DNA of 64,000 nucleotides, from assembly GCA_965220955.1 (NCBI GenBank), contig CBDCRK010000036.1, positions 304,333 through 368,332 of the forward strand, given 5' to 3'. Positions 17,088 to 26,070 of this stretch are shown here, one piece after another. This stretch comes from CBDCRK01 sp965220955 (lineage in GTDB: Bacteria > Desulfobacterota > Binatia > Bin18 > CBDCRK01). Position 1 is the first letter of the stretch; each line of letters starts with the position of its first letter. The notes below the pieces were generated by a model, which was not told the origin of the DNA, searched no databases, and saw only the letters and a list, made by a program, of their open reading frames with translations. The position numbers and the translations under genes are program-made.

Positions 17088-17423
17088 TCACAGTATCCGT
17101 ATTAGCACAGCAAGCGCCCCAACGCCCGCGACTATCAGCCCGCCGAGACGCATTGTGATACGGGATTCTAACTCTTTCATTTCATGCCGCAGGCCCGCTT
17201 CTAGTTCTTTTATGTCACGCTGCAGGCCCGCTTCTAGCTCTTTTATGTCACGCTGCAGGCCCGCTTCTAGCTCTTTTATATCACGCCGCAGAAGCTCAAT
17301 ATCAGTCTTCGTGGCAAAATTCTGTTCAACAACCGCTAGCAAGCCTTCTGCATGGGCTCTGGCTTGCTGCTCGGGAACGCCAGCGGATTTCAGCTTTTCA
17401 GCATAGACAAGCGTGTCAAACAT
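17088..17423 (-). CDS. DUF1640-like coiled-coil membrane protein
   Basis: 111 aa. The N-terminal half resembles the DUF1640 (CCDC90/MCU-regulator-like) family: FDTLVYAEKLKSAGVPEQQA, then FATKTDIELLRRDIKEL. The middle is a coiled coil with three near-identical 11-residue units (DIKELEAGLQR), and the end is a transmembrane helix (LGGLIVAGVGALAVLIRIL). Its ATG overlaps the pyrE stop by one base (TAATG), so it is coupled to pyrE. Cellular role unknown. Confidence 0.7.
   Translation of the reverse strand: MFDTLVYAEKLKSAGVPEQQARAHAEGLLAVVEQNFATKTDIELLRRDIKELEAGLQRDIKELEAGLQRDIKELEAGLRHEMKELESRITMRLGGLIVAGVGALAVLIRIL
17189..17287. repeat. Three tandem 33-bp direct repeats inside the DUF1640-like gene
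   Basis: Units at 17189-17221, 17222-17254 and 17255-17287, differing by only a few bases. They encode 11 residues each of the coiled coil, so copy number can change without breaking the frame. Confidence 0.8.
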
Positions 17424-17980
17424 TATAATTGACCCTCAGAGGCACGCAGGAGATCTTGAATAGAGAAAACTGCTGTTAAGGGATACCCTTTCTCCGCTAA
17501 AAATTCTTTTCCTCCTTCCTCTCGATCAACCAGCGTAATGACCTGTTGGATCTTCCCGCCTGCCTCCTCTACCTGCCGGATTGCTTCATAGCTCGACCCT
17601 CCGGTGGTCATAACATCTTCCAGAATAGCAACCCGTGTTCCCGCAGAGAAACACCCCTCTACTTGACGTCTAAGCCCGTGACCCTTAGCAGCAGGGCGCA
17701 CAAAGAATCCTTCTAACTGGTAGCCCTCCCTGGCACTATGGGCTAAAACTGCGCTTACCAGGGGGATAGCCCCCACTGCCATACCACCCACACCCTCAGC
17801 CCCTATCTTCTTGACCTCAGCAAAGAGCAGCTCACCGGTCAATGCCAGTCCCTTTGGGGTAAAGATCGTTTGTTTGACATCGATATAGTAATTGCTCTCT
17901 TTGCCCGAAACCAGGACAAATCGCCCCCGCTTAAATGAGTGGGCAAGGAGGAGAGACAGTAGCTCCTTTCGTATATCCAT
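17423..17980 (-). CDS. pyrE: Orotate phosphoribosyltransferase
   Basis: 185 aa. It makes OMP from orotate and PRPP in pyrimidine synthesis. The PRPP-binding motif VAILEDVMTTGGSSYEAI is intact (about residues 117-134). Upstream are FVLVSGKESNYYIDVKQ and GGMAVGAIPLVSAV, plus the flexible-loop segment FVRPAAKGHGLRRQVEG. Length is normal. Starts at ATG 17980. Confidence 0.92.
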   Translation of the reverse strand: MDIRKELLSLLLAHSFKRGRFVLVSGKESNYYIDVKQTIFTPKGLALTGELLFAEVKKIGAEGVGGMAVGAIPLVSAVLAHSAREGYQLEGFFVRPAAKGHGLRRQVEGCFSAGTRVAILEDVMTTGGSSYEAIRQVEEAGGKIQQVITLVDREEGGKEFLAEKGYPLTAVFSIQDLLRASEGQL

Positions 17981-18050
17981 GCTCGAAACCTAGCTCTTCT
18001 TTAAAAAGCTGACGGCTAATTGTTGATTGTTGATAGCTTTATAGCTCTAT

Positions 18051-19130
18051 CTAGATATATCCTGCTTGAACCAGGTACTCAGCCATCAAAACTGCCCCTT
18101 TAGCCGCACCCATCTTGGTGTTGTGACTGACCAGAAGATATTTCATACCATTTGCTAGGGCGCTATCCGTTCGTAAGCGCCCAACCGAGGTGGCCATGCC
18201 GTCCTCGGCATCACGGTCAAGACGAGGTTGGGGCCGAAAAGGGTCATCATGCACCAGAATCATATGCTGTGGGGCAGAAGGAAGACCCAACTTGATAAAC
18301 TCCTGACCGAAATCCATCATGGCTATCCTGGCTTCCTCAACAGTACAGAACCTCTCGGTTACAGCCAGGACAGACTCGGTATGCCCCTCAAGAACTGCGG
18401 CTCTAGTGCAGGTCGCGCTTACGGCAAAATCAGCCGACTGAATGCCCCCTTCGTCCAAGAGACCGAGAATTTTGCGGGTTTCTCGCTCAACCCTTTCCTC
18501 TTCGCTAGGAATAAAGGGAATGATATTGTCAAGCATGTCGAGGGCTATGACCCCAGGAGACCGGCCCGCACCAGAGACTCCTTGCATTGAGGTCATAATG
18601 ACCTTTTTGATACCGAACTCATCAAAGAGCGGTTTAAGCGTGATGGCCAGTCCAATAGTCGTACAGTTCGGCTGGGTAGCAATAAACCCCTGCCAGCTGC
18701 GGGCCTTTTTTTGTACATCCAGCAGGCGAGTATGGTCTACATTGACCCCAGGGATAAACACGGGCACATCAGCTTCGTAGCGAAAAGCTGAGGCCGTGCT
18801 GACTACCGGAGTAGTCCTGGCATAGAGGGGCTCAAGCTCTCTTGCTGCATCAGACTCAACAGCAGAGAAGACCACCTCTATGCCATTAAGGTCAAGGTTT
18901 GCGGCTTCATAAACCGGCATCCTTAGAATCGCAGATGACGGCTCCTCTTGGCACCACCACCTGCGCGCTCCGGTCTTGGTATCTCGAATGGCCTCTTTGT
19001 AACTCTTGCCTGCCGAGCGTTCTGAGGCCGCTAGAAGGCCAATTTCAAACCATGGGTGATCTTGAAGCGCAACCAGAAATTGCTGCCCGGCAATCCCTGT
19101 AGCCCCTACCACTGCAACTTTTTTTCTCAT
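18051..19130 (-). CDS. asd: Aspartate-semialdehyde dehydrogenase (archaeal/fungal-type)
   Basis: About 359 aa. It reduces aspartyl phosphate to the semialdehyde for lysine, threonine and methionine synthesis. N-terminal NADP motif KKVAVVGATGIAGQQFLVAL; catalytic Cys in QPNCTTIGLAITLKPL; the substrate-binding SMQGVSGAGRSPG; and the His of LEGHTESVL. The TQPNC/SMQGxSGAG form is that of the archaeal-type subgroup rather than E. coli. The conserved start is ATG 19130; it has no ribosome site and a promoter lies only a few bases upstream. Confidence 0.92.
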   Translation of the reverse strand: MRKKVAVVGATGIAGQQFLVALQDHPWFEIGLLAASERSAGKSYKEAIRDTKTGARRWWCQEEPSSAILRMPVYEAANLDLNGIEVVFSAVESDAARELEPLYARTTPVVSTASAFRYEADVPVFIPGVNVDHTRLLDVQKKARSWQGFIATQPNCTTIGLAITLKPLFDEFGIKKVIMTSMQGVSGAGRSPGVIALDMLDNIIPFIPSEEERVERETRKILGLLDEGGIQSADFAVSATCTRAAVLEGHTESVLAVTERFCTVEEARIAMMDFGQEFIKLGLPSAPQHMILVHDDPFRPQPRLDRDAEDGMATSVGRLRTDSALANGMKYLLVSHNTKMGAAKGAVLMAEYLVQAGYI

Positions 19131-19142
19131 AGTGTGCCCATA

Positions 19143-19171
19143 AGTAAACGCAAGCAATCCTCTATTGTCAA
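19143..19171 (-). promoter_or_regulatory. Candidate promoter for asd, giving a nearly leaderless mRNA
   Basis: On the minus strand, TTGACA (19171-19166) and TTTACT (19148-19143) with a 17-base spacer. Transcription would begin about 6 bases before the asd ATG at 19130. Confidence 0.45.
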
Positions 19172-19295
19172 CAACCCCTTTTTCATTGTCTTCACTTTAT
19201 AGCAAATAAGTCTGTCCTCAGTTAGGTGGTTGACTTCCCCTCCGCAACACATAAAACTTGCTAGGCAAGAAAATGCCCTGACAGGAGGCCCATGA

Positions 19296-20723
19296 GTGAG
19301 CAATACTCGGGTTATTGAGCAGTTAAGAGAAATTGTTGGCTATGATGGGGTAGTCTCTCACTCTACAGAGCTGATGGTCTATGAGTGCGATGGCTATACT
19401 CTGGAGAAGTCGATTCCTGAGGTTGTGGTGCTGCCCCGTTCTACAGAGGAAGTCTCTGCAACCCTCAAATTCCTTCATAAGGAGAAAATTCCTTTTGTTC
19501 CCCGTGGAGCCGGGACAGGATTAAGCGGCGGCTGTTTGCCGGTAGAGGCGCCGGTCATGATCTGCACCAGCCGCATGGATAAGATTCTTCATATTGATCT
19601 CCTTAACCACCGGCTTGTTGCTCAGGCGGGCGTGGTCAACCTGTGGGTCACCAATGCAGTCAAGAACAAAGGCTTTCAGTATGCCCCTGACCCTTCCAGC
19701 CAGTCGGCCTGTACCATTGGCGGCAATATCTCCGAAAACTCTGGCGGGCCGCACACCCTCAAGTATGGGGTAACAACCAACCATGTCCTGGGGGTTGAGA
19801 TGGTCCTGCCGGACGGAGAGATTGTGACCCTCGGGGGAATGGTCGAGGATGTTCCAGGTTATGATCTACGAGGATTAACTGTTGGCTCGGAAGGAACATT
19901 TGGTATTGTTACTCAGGCGGTGCTGCGGCTTGTGCGTCAACCCCAGTCGTACCGCACTTTCCTGGCGGTTTTTGATTCTGTTGATAATGCTACCCAAACT
20001 GTCTCTGGCATTATTGCCAGAAGGCTCGTTCCTGCTGCCCTGGAAATGATGGATAAGCCTATTATTCAGGCTGTAGAGGAAGCATTCCACTTTGGCTTTC
20101 CCACCGATGCTGGAGCAGTCCTGATTATCGAGCTTGATGGCCTGGAAGCTGGGCTCGACTCGTTGGCCGCCAGGGTTGTAGAGGTATGTCAAGAAAACCA
20201 CGCCCGTGAGGTACGGATGGCCAAAGATGATGCCGAGAGGGCAGCGTTATGGAAGAGCCGCAAGCGAGCTTTTGGCGCGGTAGGTCGGCTGGCACCTAAC
20301 TACTGCACCCAGGACGGAGTGGTACCCCGAACTAAGGTACCGGCCATCTTACAGATCATTGTCCAGGTAGGAAGGAAATACAACCTTCGCATTGCCAACG
20401 TATTTCACGCTGGAGATGGAAACATTCATCCCATTATTCTCTACGATGAGCGTAACCAGGATGAAGTAGAACGGGTACTCAAAGCTGGAGCAGAAATCCT
20501 AGAGGCCTGCGTTGAGCTTGGCGGAAGCATTACCGGTGAGCACGGTATTGGCGTAGAGAAAATTCACCAGCTGCCGCTTATTTTTAGTCCACAAGACCTC
20601 ATGGTTATGAACCAGCTTCGTTCTGTTTTTAATCCGGATAATCTCTGTAACCCCCATAAAATCTTTCCTGCTTCGGATAGCGGTGTAGACGTACGTATAC
20701 CGAAACGTCAGGTTCCGCTATAA
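19296..20723 (+). CDS. glcD: Glycolate oxidase FAD subunit GlcD-like
   Basis: 475 aa, FAD-linked 2-hydroxyacid dehydrogenase. PP-loop FAD motif PRGAGTGLSGGCLPV (about residue 70), PDPSSQSACTIGGNISENSG, and GLTVGSEGTFGIVTQAVLRL. The C-terminal cap has NVFHAGDGNIHPIILYD and SITGEHGIGVEK. Start GTG 19296 with CAGGAGG at 19282-19288. It forms a likely operon with the next three genes, which supply the second flavin subunit and the iron-sulfur subunit. Confidence 0.9.
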   Translation: MSNTRVIEQLREIVGYDGVVSHSTELMVYECDGYTLEKSIPEVVVLPRSTEEVSATLKFLHKEKIPFVPRGAGTGLSGGCLPVEAPVMICTSRMDKILHIDLLNHRLVAQAGVVNLWVTNAVKNKGFQYAPDPSSQSACTIGGNISENSGGPHTLKYGVTTNHVLGVEMVLPDGEIVTLGGMVEDVPGYDLRGLTVGSEGTFGIVTQAVLRLVRQPQSYRTFLAVFDSVDNATQTVSGIIARRLVPAALEMMDKPIIQAVEEAFHFGFPTDAGAVLIIELDGLEAGLDSLAARVVEVCQENHAREVRMAKDDAERAALWKSRKRAFGAVGRLAPNYCTQDGVVPRTKVPAILQIIVQVGRKYNLRIANVFHAGDGNIHPIILYDERNQDEVERVLKAGAEILEACVELGGSITGEHGIGVEKIHQLPLIFSPQDLMVMNQLRSVFNPDNLCNPHKIFPASDSGVDVRIPKRQVPL

Positions 20724-20734
20724 AGAAAATTTTT

Positions 20735-22108
20735 ATGTCCAAAGGACAGTCTTCTGTCATAGATCAGGAGCTGGCTCAACAGTTCCTTGCCTGCCTTGGA
20801 TCCACAGGCATTGGACTGGAAACAGACCGACAAGCCTGTTCTGTAGACGGACGGGAACCCCGGTGGGTTCTTTTCCCTCGATCTGTGGAGCAGGTAAGCC
20901 GAGTCCTAGAGATAGCTTCTGAGCACAACCTGACCGTTATTACTACCGGCAATGGTTCTTTTCTCCACCTTGGTGCTTCTCCCAAAGGCTATGATTTGGC
21001 TTTGTCGCTCCGCTATCTTGATCATGTTGTTGACTACCAGCCCACGGACATGACAGTCACGGTGGAGGGGGGCCTCATCCTGTCTCATCTACAAGAAATG
21101 CTACGCCAGCATGGCCAGTGGCTCCCCCTTGATCCGCCACTGGCTGAAAGGACGACCACGGGAGGAATTATTGCTGCTAACCTGAGTGGGCCGGCACGCC
21201 TATCCCAGGGAACGGTCAGGGATTTTCTTATTGGCCTTAAAGTTGTCCAGGCTGACGGCGCGGTGGTAAAAGGGGGAGGACGTGTGGTCAAAAATGTGGC
21301 TGGCTATGACTTTCCTAAGCTCTACTGCGGCTCGCTAGGAACCCTGGGAGTCATTGTTGAGGCCACCTTCAAAGTGCGTCCTGAACCAGAGGATAAACGA
21401 TTACTTTCACTTTCTTTTCCTTCGGCCGAAGAAGCCATGAGCCTGATCCTGCAGATCACAGGCTCTGAGCTTCAGCCGTTCTTTCTTGAGCTGTTGTGCG
21501 GCGATTCTTCAATAAGAGAGACCCCTCAAGCTTCTTCCCGGTATACCCTTTTTATTGGTTTGGCGGGAGTCGCCGAGGAAATAGCCTATCAGAAGGATCG
21601 CATCCACGCCTGGGTAGGAGATAGAGCAAGTACAATAAAGGAGTGGGCGAAAGAAGAGCAGGAGAGAGCTATTGAGAAACTTCGGGATTTTCCCGTACAG
21701 AGAGGGGTGGCGCTGGGCTGTAAGGCAAGCCTTCTGCCAACCCAGATAGCCCCTTTTATGGTTGAGGTTGAAGAGGAGGCGACGGTACGTAATTTTTCAG
21801 GACAGTTTCTTGCCCATGCTGGCAGCGGCATTGTGTATCTTCAGTTTGAACATATTGCTGAACAAGCCCAACGCTCGACGCCTGGTATGAATGCGGCTAG
21901 GCAGATCCTCTCTCTGGTCGAGTGGTTACGGGTTATTACCAAGAAACTGGGCGGGTATGTAGTTGTGGAGTTGATTGATCCAACGCTCAAAGGACAGATC
22001 GATGTGTGGGGACATATGGAAGGAGTCCTACCCCTTATGAAGGGAGTTAAGGAAAAGCTTGATCCCCAAGGTATCCTTAGCCCGGGTCGGTTTGTGGGCA
22101 GGATCTGA
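20735..22108 (+). CDS. glcE: Glycolate oxidase FAD-binding subunit GlcE-like
   Basis: 457 aa. FAD_binding_4 domain: VITTGNGSFLHLGASPKG, then TTGGIIAANLSGPARLSQGT and GRVVKNVAGYDFPKLYCGSL, ending the domain with LGTLGVIVEATFKVRP. The C-terminal half is diverged but ends in the typical LDPQGILSPGRFVG. GlcE in model organisms is shorter (about 350 aa); this one has a longer middle section. Starts 11 bases after glcD. Confidence 0.85.
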   Translation: MSKGQSSVIDQELAQQFLACLGSTGIGLETDRQACSVDGREPRWVLFPRSVEQVSRVLEIASEHNLTVITTGNGSFLHLGASPKGYDLALSLRYLDHVVDYQPTDMTVTVEGGLILSHLQEMLRQHGQWLPLDPPLAERTTTGGIIAANLSGPARLSQGTVRDFLIGLKVVQADGAVVKGGGRVVKNVAGYDFPKLYCGSLGTLGVIVEATFKVRPEPEDKRLLSLSFPSAEEAMSLILQITGSELQPFFLELLCGDSSIRETPQASSRYTLFIGLAGVAEEIAYQKDRIHAWVGDRASTIKEWAKEEQERAIEKLRDFPVQRGVALGCKASLLPTQIAPFMVEVEEEATVRNFSGQFLAHAGSGIVYLQFEHIAEQAQRSTPGMNAARQILSLVEWLRVITKKLGGYVVVELIDPTLKGQIDVWGHMEGVLPLMKGVKEKLDPQGILSPGRFVGRI

Positions 22109-22117
22109 AAGGATGCA

Positions 22118-23389
22118 ATGGCTACTGAGCAGGTAAACCAAGAATTCGTTGACCACAGGAGGTTCCTTGACTGTGTCCACTGCGGGCTCTGTCTGGCCTC
22201 TTGTCCTACCTACGTAGAGCTGGGCACAGAGATGGATTCCCCGCGGGGTCGGATTTACCTCATGCGGGCGCTACAAGAGGGGCGCTTACAGCTCTCGCAG
22301 GAAACCGTCAGACATTTGGATCTCTGTCTAGGTTGCCGGGCATGTGAGACAGCCTGCCCCTCTGGCGTACATTACGGCGAGCTCATCGAGGGAGCCCGGC
22401 CCTTTATTGAGACCCATTATCGCCGTCCTCTCTTGGAGAGATGGAAACGCTGGGCGATTAAGGCTATCTTTCCTAATCCTGCCTGGATGCAGGTCTTTGC
22501 TTTTGCACTTAAGTTCGGAGCCGCCCTGGGTCTGGGAAGGCTAGCCCATTGGTCAAGGGTTCCGTGGCGGGTGCGTTATTGGCTAGGCTTACTTCCTGAT
22601 GGGGAGAAAGCTTTTTTCTCAGCACATCTTCCCGAACAGATCCCTCCTATAGGGGAGAAGCGCTTTACCGTAGGTCTGCTTTCCGGTTGCGTGATGCCTG
22701 CCCTTTTTGCCCAGACCAATCAGGCAACGGTCAAACTCCTTACTCACAATGGTTGCGAAGTCATTGTTGCCAAAGACCAGGTCTGTTGTGGAGCGCTCCT
22801 CCTGCACAATGGCAACAAAGAGGAAGCCTTGCAGCTTGCCCGGAAAAATGTCGACACCTTCAGCCGTCTTTCTCTTGATGCCCTTATTATCAACGCGGCC
22901 GGCTGTGGGGCCATGATGAAGGAGTATGGGGTTTTGCTCAAGGAAGACACAACCTATGGGCCCCGAGCAGAAGAGCTTAATGCCAAGGTTAAGGACATTG
23001 CCGAGTTCCTCTCAACCATTTCTCCCCCTAAGCCACAGAGAGAGGTCAAGGCGAAGGTAGCTTATCATGATGCCTGTCACCTGGCTCATGGCCAGGGGGT
23101 ATACAGCCAGCCCCGCGAGCTGCTGGGAATGGTCCCTGGACTAGAAATAGTCGATCTGCCTGAATCCGATTGGTGCTGTGGCAGTGCGGGAACGTACAAC
23201 CTCACCGAACCGAAGATGGCTCAGAGGCTACTTGAGCGCAAGGTTGACAACATTGCGTCCACTGGCGCCGAGATTGTAGCCATGGGAAATCCTGGTTGCC
23301 TCCTGCAGATCCAGGCTGGCCTTAAGCGGCGAGGGCTCAATATCCGGGCAATACACTTCGTTGATCTTCTGGCCCAGGCATATGGTTAA
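22118..23389 (+). CDS. glcF: Glycolate oxidase iron-sulfur subunit GlcF-like
   Basis: 423 aa. Two 4Fe-4S motifs, CVHCGLCLASCPTY (about residues 20-33) and CLGCRACETACPSG (about 72-85), followed by two cysteine-rich CCG domains (SGCVMPALFAQTN...QVCCGAL and HDACHLAHGQG...WCCGSAG). It passes electrons from GlcDE to the respiratory chain. Starts 9 bases after glcE. Confidence 0.9.
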   Translation: MATEQVNQEFVDHRRFLDCVHCGLCLASCPTYVELGTEMDSPRGRIYLMRALQEGRLQLSQETVRHLDLCLGCRACETACPSGVHYGELIEGARPFIETHYRRPLLERWKRWAIKAIFPNPAWMQVFAFALKFGAALGLGRLAHWSRVPWRVRYWLGLLPDGEKAFFSAHLPEQIPPIGEKRFTVGLLSGCVMPALFAQTNQATVKLLTHNGCEVIVAKDQVCCGALLLHNGNKEEALQLARKNVDTFSRLSLDALIINAAGCGAMMKEYGVLLKEDTTYGPRAEELNAKVKDIAEFLSTISPPKPQREVKAKVAYHDACHLAHGQGVYSQPRELLGMVPGLEIVDLPESDWCCGSAGTYNLTEPKMAQRLLERKVDNIASTGAEIVAMGNPGCLLQIQAGLKRRGLNIRAIHFVDLLAQAYG

Positions 23390-23410
23390 ACAAGAAAGGA
23401 GGAGCGAAAC

Positions 23411-24343
23411 ATGACCGCACAAAGGCTCTTCACCCAGGACGAGTTAGATGCAATGTGCCGCCCTCCCAAGGAGCAGATGGCAACAGCGCTTGAGAACGGA
23501 GACCAAGAATCGGCTAAAAAGAAGTATGCCGAGTTGGAAGAGGCGTTCCTTGCCTTTCACAACATTTATTACCACTGGGTGGCAACCGCTCAAGAATTTA
23601 TTTACGAACAGTACGGCCATGAAGGCCTTGCTAAGGCCACCCCGTTGGGTACAGTCTTGGTGGAAGCGCTTAAGCTCAATATGAGCGTGGGTGAGGTACT
23701 CAATTGCAGCAAGTCGGCTAAAGAAAGAATGGTGGTGTTAATCGACGCCGCAGATACAGAAGAAACAATGAAGTTTTATATCTATATGGAAAAAGGATTT
23801 CAAGATCTGCACGATCTTTACCGTGAATGGACCTCCCTCCTCCTCTCTCACGTCTACCGGGAATATGGAATCGAGGCGCTTGAGCAGTGTCTACGTTTTA
23901 GCAGTGAGAAACGCTGGATGCCGTGGATGATGGACGATGTCACCCATGATCCCAAAGAGCGCCTGCAGAGTTGGGTGAAACTGCTCCTGGGCAACTTTGC
24001 CACCATCCGGCTAGAAGAAGACGATGAGAAGTTCACCATTTTCCAGGACCCCTGCGGAAGCTGCGGACGCCAGATTCGCAATGGTTGCTATAAACCACCG
24101 CTGAATCTAGCAGTAGTCAAAGAAAGCCACCCGATTAGTTATAACCGTGGGGAAGTCACCGTGTACCAGGCCCACCTAGCCGTTATGCACACCATTATGC
24201 CCATAGAGCGTATTGGTGCTCCCTGGCCGGCAATTGTATGCCCGGAAGGGGCGAGCGGCGGTCCCTGCCAGATCTTCATGTACAAAAATCCCCACACCGC
24301 TGCTCCAGAGCACTACGAGATGGTAGGAATGCAGAAACCCTAA
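23411..24343 (+). CDS. Conserved hypothetical protein with internal duplication and CGSC motif
   Basis: 310 aa, unrecognised. Two halves of the N-terminal part are repeated: FLAFHNIYYHWVATAQEFIY then EQYGHEGLAKAT, and FQDLHDLYREWTSLLLSHVY then REYGIEALEQCL. The C-terminal third carries DPCGSCGRQIRNGC and a late IVCPEGASGGPCQIF, suggesting a metal or redox site. AAAGGAGGAG precedes the ATG, 21 bases after glcF, so it belongs to the same operon. Confidence 0.6.
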   Translation: MTAQRLFTQDELDAMCRPPKEQMATALENGDQESAKKKYAELEEAFLAFHNIYYHWVATAQEFIYEQYGHEGLAKATPLGTVLVEALKLNMSVGEVLNCSKSAKERMVVLIDAADTEETMKFYIYMEKGFQDLHDLYREWTSLLLSHVYREYGIEALEQCLRFSSEKRWMPWMMDDVTHDPKERLQSWVKLLLGNFATIRLEEDDEKFTIFQDPCGSCGRQIRNGCYKPPLNLAVVKESHPISYNRGEVTVYQAHLAVMHTIMPIERIGAPWPAIVCPEGASGGPCQIFMYKNPHTAAPEHYEMVGMQKP

Positions 24344-24447
24344 TCTCCAGTGGAAAAGTGTTCTTGTGCTAGGTGGCTATGTAGCCGTGGAGAGAGATGC
24401 CAGACGTCTAGCGGTCTATGAGCTTAGCAATGCCAAGGTAAGGAGAG

Positions 24448-24870
24448 CTAAGCCCGCTTTTCTCGGGAACGGGGTGAGCGTGCCGCTGAGATCTTCCGAT
24501 AGCCCTTTTTGCCTTTCCTGACTTTTTTGTCTTTTATCCAGCGCGACACCCCAGCATAGACTTGATCCCTAGGTTTGCCAGTTTTATCCTCCACCTCCTG
24601 GGCCGTAAACATTGCGGGTAATCCGGTCAGCACGGTATCCCAGTCGAGTCGGGGTCTCTTTCTTGCCCGAGCTCGGCTGGAGGCAGAGGAAACCCTGACT
24701 GAGTCGGACTGATGGCCGAGCACATCCTGCCATCTAGCCGCTTCTGCCCTCAGCGTTTCTAGTTCCGCTTCCCGTTTAGCAATCTCCTTCTGCAGAGAGA
24801 TCAAGGCCTTATTAGTCTGCTGCTTAAGTGTAATAAGAATCGACGAACGGCGAGTGGCTTTACGCGGCAT
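24448..24870 (-). CDS. Hypothetical coiled-coil/winged-helix-like protein
   Basis: About 140 aa from ATG 24870 (MPRKATRRSSILITLKQQTN); the frame is open to 24918. A coiled coil (ALISLQKEIAKREAELETLR) is followed by a basic linker and a helical segment that could be a winged helix (FTAQEVEDKTGKPRDQVYAG, then VSRWIKDKKV). Possibly DNA-binding. Start uncertain because the ribosome site is poor. Confidence 0.45.
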   Translation of the reverse strand: MPRKATRRSSILITLKQQTNKALISLQKEIAKREAELETLRAEAARWQDVLGHQSDSVRVSSASSRARARKRPRLDWDTVLTGLPAMFTAQEVEDKTGKPRDQVYAGVSRWIKDKKVRKGKKGYRKISAARSPRSREKRA

Positions 24871-24938
24871 ATGAGTAACCAAGCTCCTTATGACTGGAAT
24901 AACAAAATATGATGGCAAAGATCGTTAGGCCAGTACAT

Positions 24939-25811
24939 CTAGTGCAGTTGCAAAATTTGCCTTGCTTCTTCCGGTGTTGCCGGCTCCCTGCCATGTGCTC
25001 GGGCAAGGAGCACGGCCCATTCTACAAGGTCGGCATTGCTAGCAGCGACTTTGCCATTAGGTAAACCTGCCGTATCTTCGAGGCCAATGCGCACATGAGC
25101 ACCCGTGGTGATAGCCAGACTGGCAATGGTAAAAACGCTCTCCTCAATACCATGCGCAATCCAGACCGCACCCGGAAAGATGTCTTTGAGACAAGAGGTC
25201 ATATAGAAGTAACTGGCGGGTGTTCCAGGCATGATCTGTAAACCGTCACCAAACCGGCCACCAAACTCAACAAGGAAGTAGTGCGGAGAGCGTAACAGCC
25301 CGTCTCTGGCTAGGCTGGCTGCGTTATTAAGGAAACCCGTGTCCAGTAGCGCAGGCTCGGGAAAGATACCGCGTTCATAGCAGACCTCCAGCGTGCGCCG
25401 GATATCATCGTAGCTGTTGGGGATAAGCATAGTATGCTTACTTTCCCCTGAGCCAGGACCAGCAAAGAAAACAATGGGGCCCAGGTTCAGCGATATCATG
25501 TCCACTGGTTCAGGGGTTTCTCGTAAGTAGCGGAGGATCTGCTCTAGTGAAGCATCAGAGGTTCTTGCCGTAGTGTGGTTTACAATAAGTTTGGTTTGCG
25601 CACGGATAAGCTCATCCGCCTCACTATACCATGCTGGATCGTAGCTAACACCGCCTTGCGGGGTACGAGCATGGATATGTACAATAGAGGCTCCAGCCTC
25701 CGCGACTCGCTGTGCCTCAGCTGCAACCTCGGCAGGAGTCCAAGGAACATGAGGATTAACTTCGCGCCCGCGAATACCATTGAGGCAAGCTTTAATAACA
25801 ATTTTGTCCAT
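24939..25811 (-). CDS. BKACE (DUF849) beta-keto acid cleavage enzyme
   Basis: 290 aa. Members condense a beta-keto acid with acetyl-CoA to give acetoacetate and a new acyl-CoA, using a divalent metal. The metal-binding IVHIHARTPQGG (HxH, about residues 44-46) and the N-terminal KIVIKACLNGIRG are clear, with LNLGPIVFFAGP and VEFGGRFGDGLQ further on and a C-terminal VRIGLEDTAGLPNGKVA. It is the last gene of the minus-strand operon with the UGSC selenoprotein. The exact substrate is unknown. Confidence 0.85.
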   Translation of the reverse strand: MDKIVIKACLNGIRGREVNPHVPWTPAEVAAEAQRVAEAGASIVHIHARTPQGGVSYDPAWYSEADELIRAQTKLIVNHTTARTSDASLEQILRYLRETPEPVDMISLNLGPIVFFAGPGSGESKHTMLIPNSYDDIRRTLEVCYERGIFPEPALLDTGFLNNAASLARDGLLRSPHYFLVEFGGRFGDGLQIMPGTPASYFYMTSCLKDIFPGAVWIAHGIEESVFTIASLAITTGAHVRIGLEDTAGLPNGKVAASNADLVEWAVLLARAHGREPATPEEARQILQLH

Positions 25812-25824
25812 AGAGATTGCGACC

Positions 25825-25995
25825 TTAACGCAAGTTCAAATACCGCCGGGCAGTCTCTCCACGGTGCGTTCTGCTTCCTTTGTCACGAACAATCCGCGGG
25901 CATCGATCCCGGTAGGCAGGCTCAAGGTAGTCCTGCCACATGGACTCGGGCTCAAACACATGGCCGTCGGTATCAATAACAGTATACCCATTCAT
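25825..25995 (-). pseudogene. Amidohydrolase remnant keeping N- and C-terminal ends
   Basis: 56 codons with a very good AAGGAGGG site before ATG 25995. Residues 1-38 (YTVIDTDGHVFEPESMWQDY, then LEPAYRD) are the N-terminal metal-binding start of the amidohydrolase_2 family, the same family as the gene at the left edge of the window. The last residues (GETARRYLNLR) look like that family's usual C-terminal end. About 300 residues are missing between them. Confidence 0.6.
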
Positions 25996-26070
25996 GGCTC
26001 GACCCTCCTTGTCCTTTTACACTGGACCCTCAAAGCCTGCCTCTGTTATCGGGATGATGCAAGCCAAGGA

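Noticed and set aside
17189..17287. Three 33-bp repeats considered as a mini CRISPR
   Set aside because: Repeats are contiguous without spacers and encode a coiled coil in frame.
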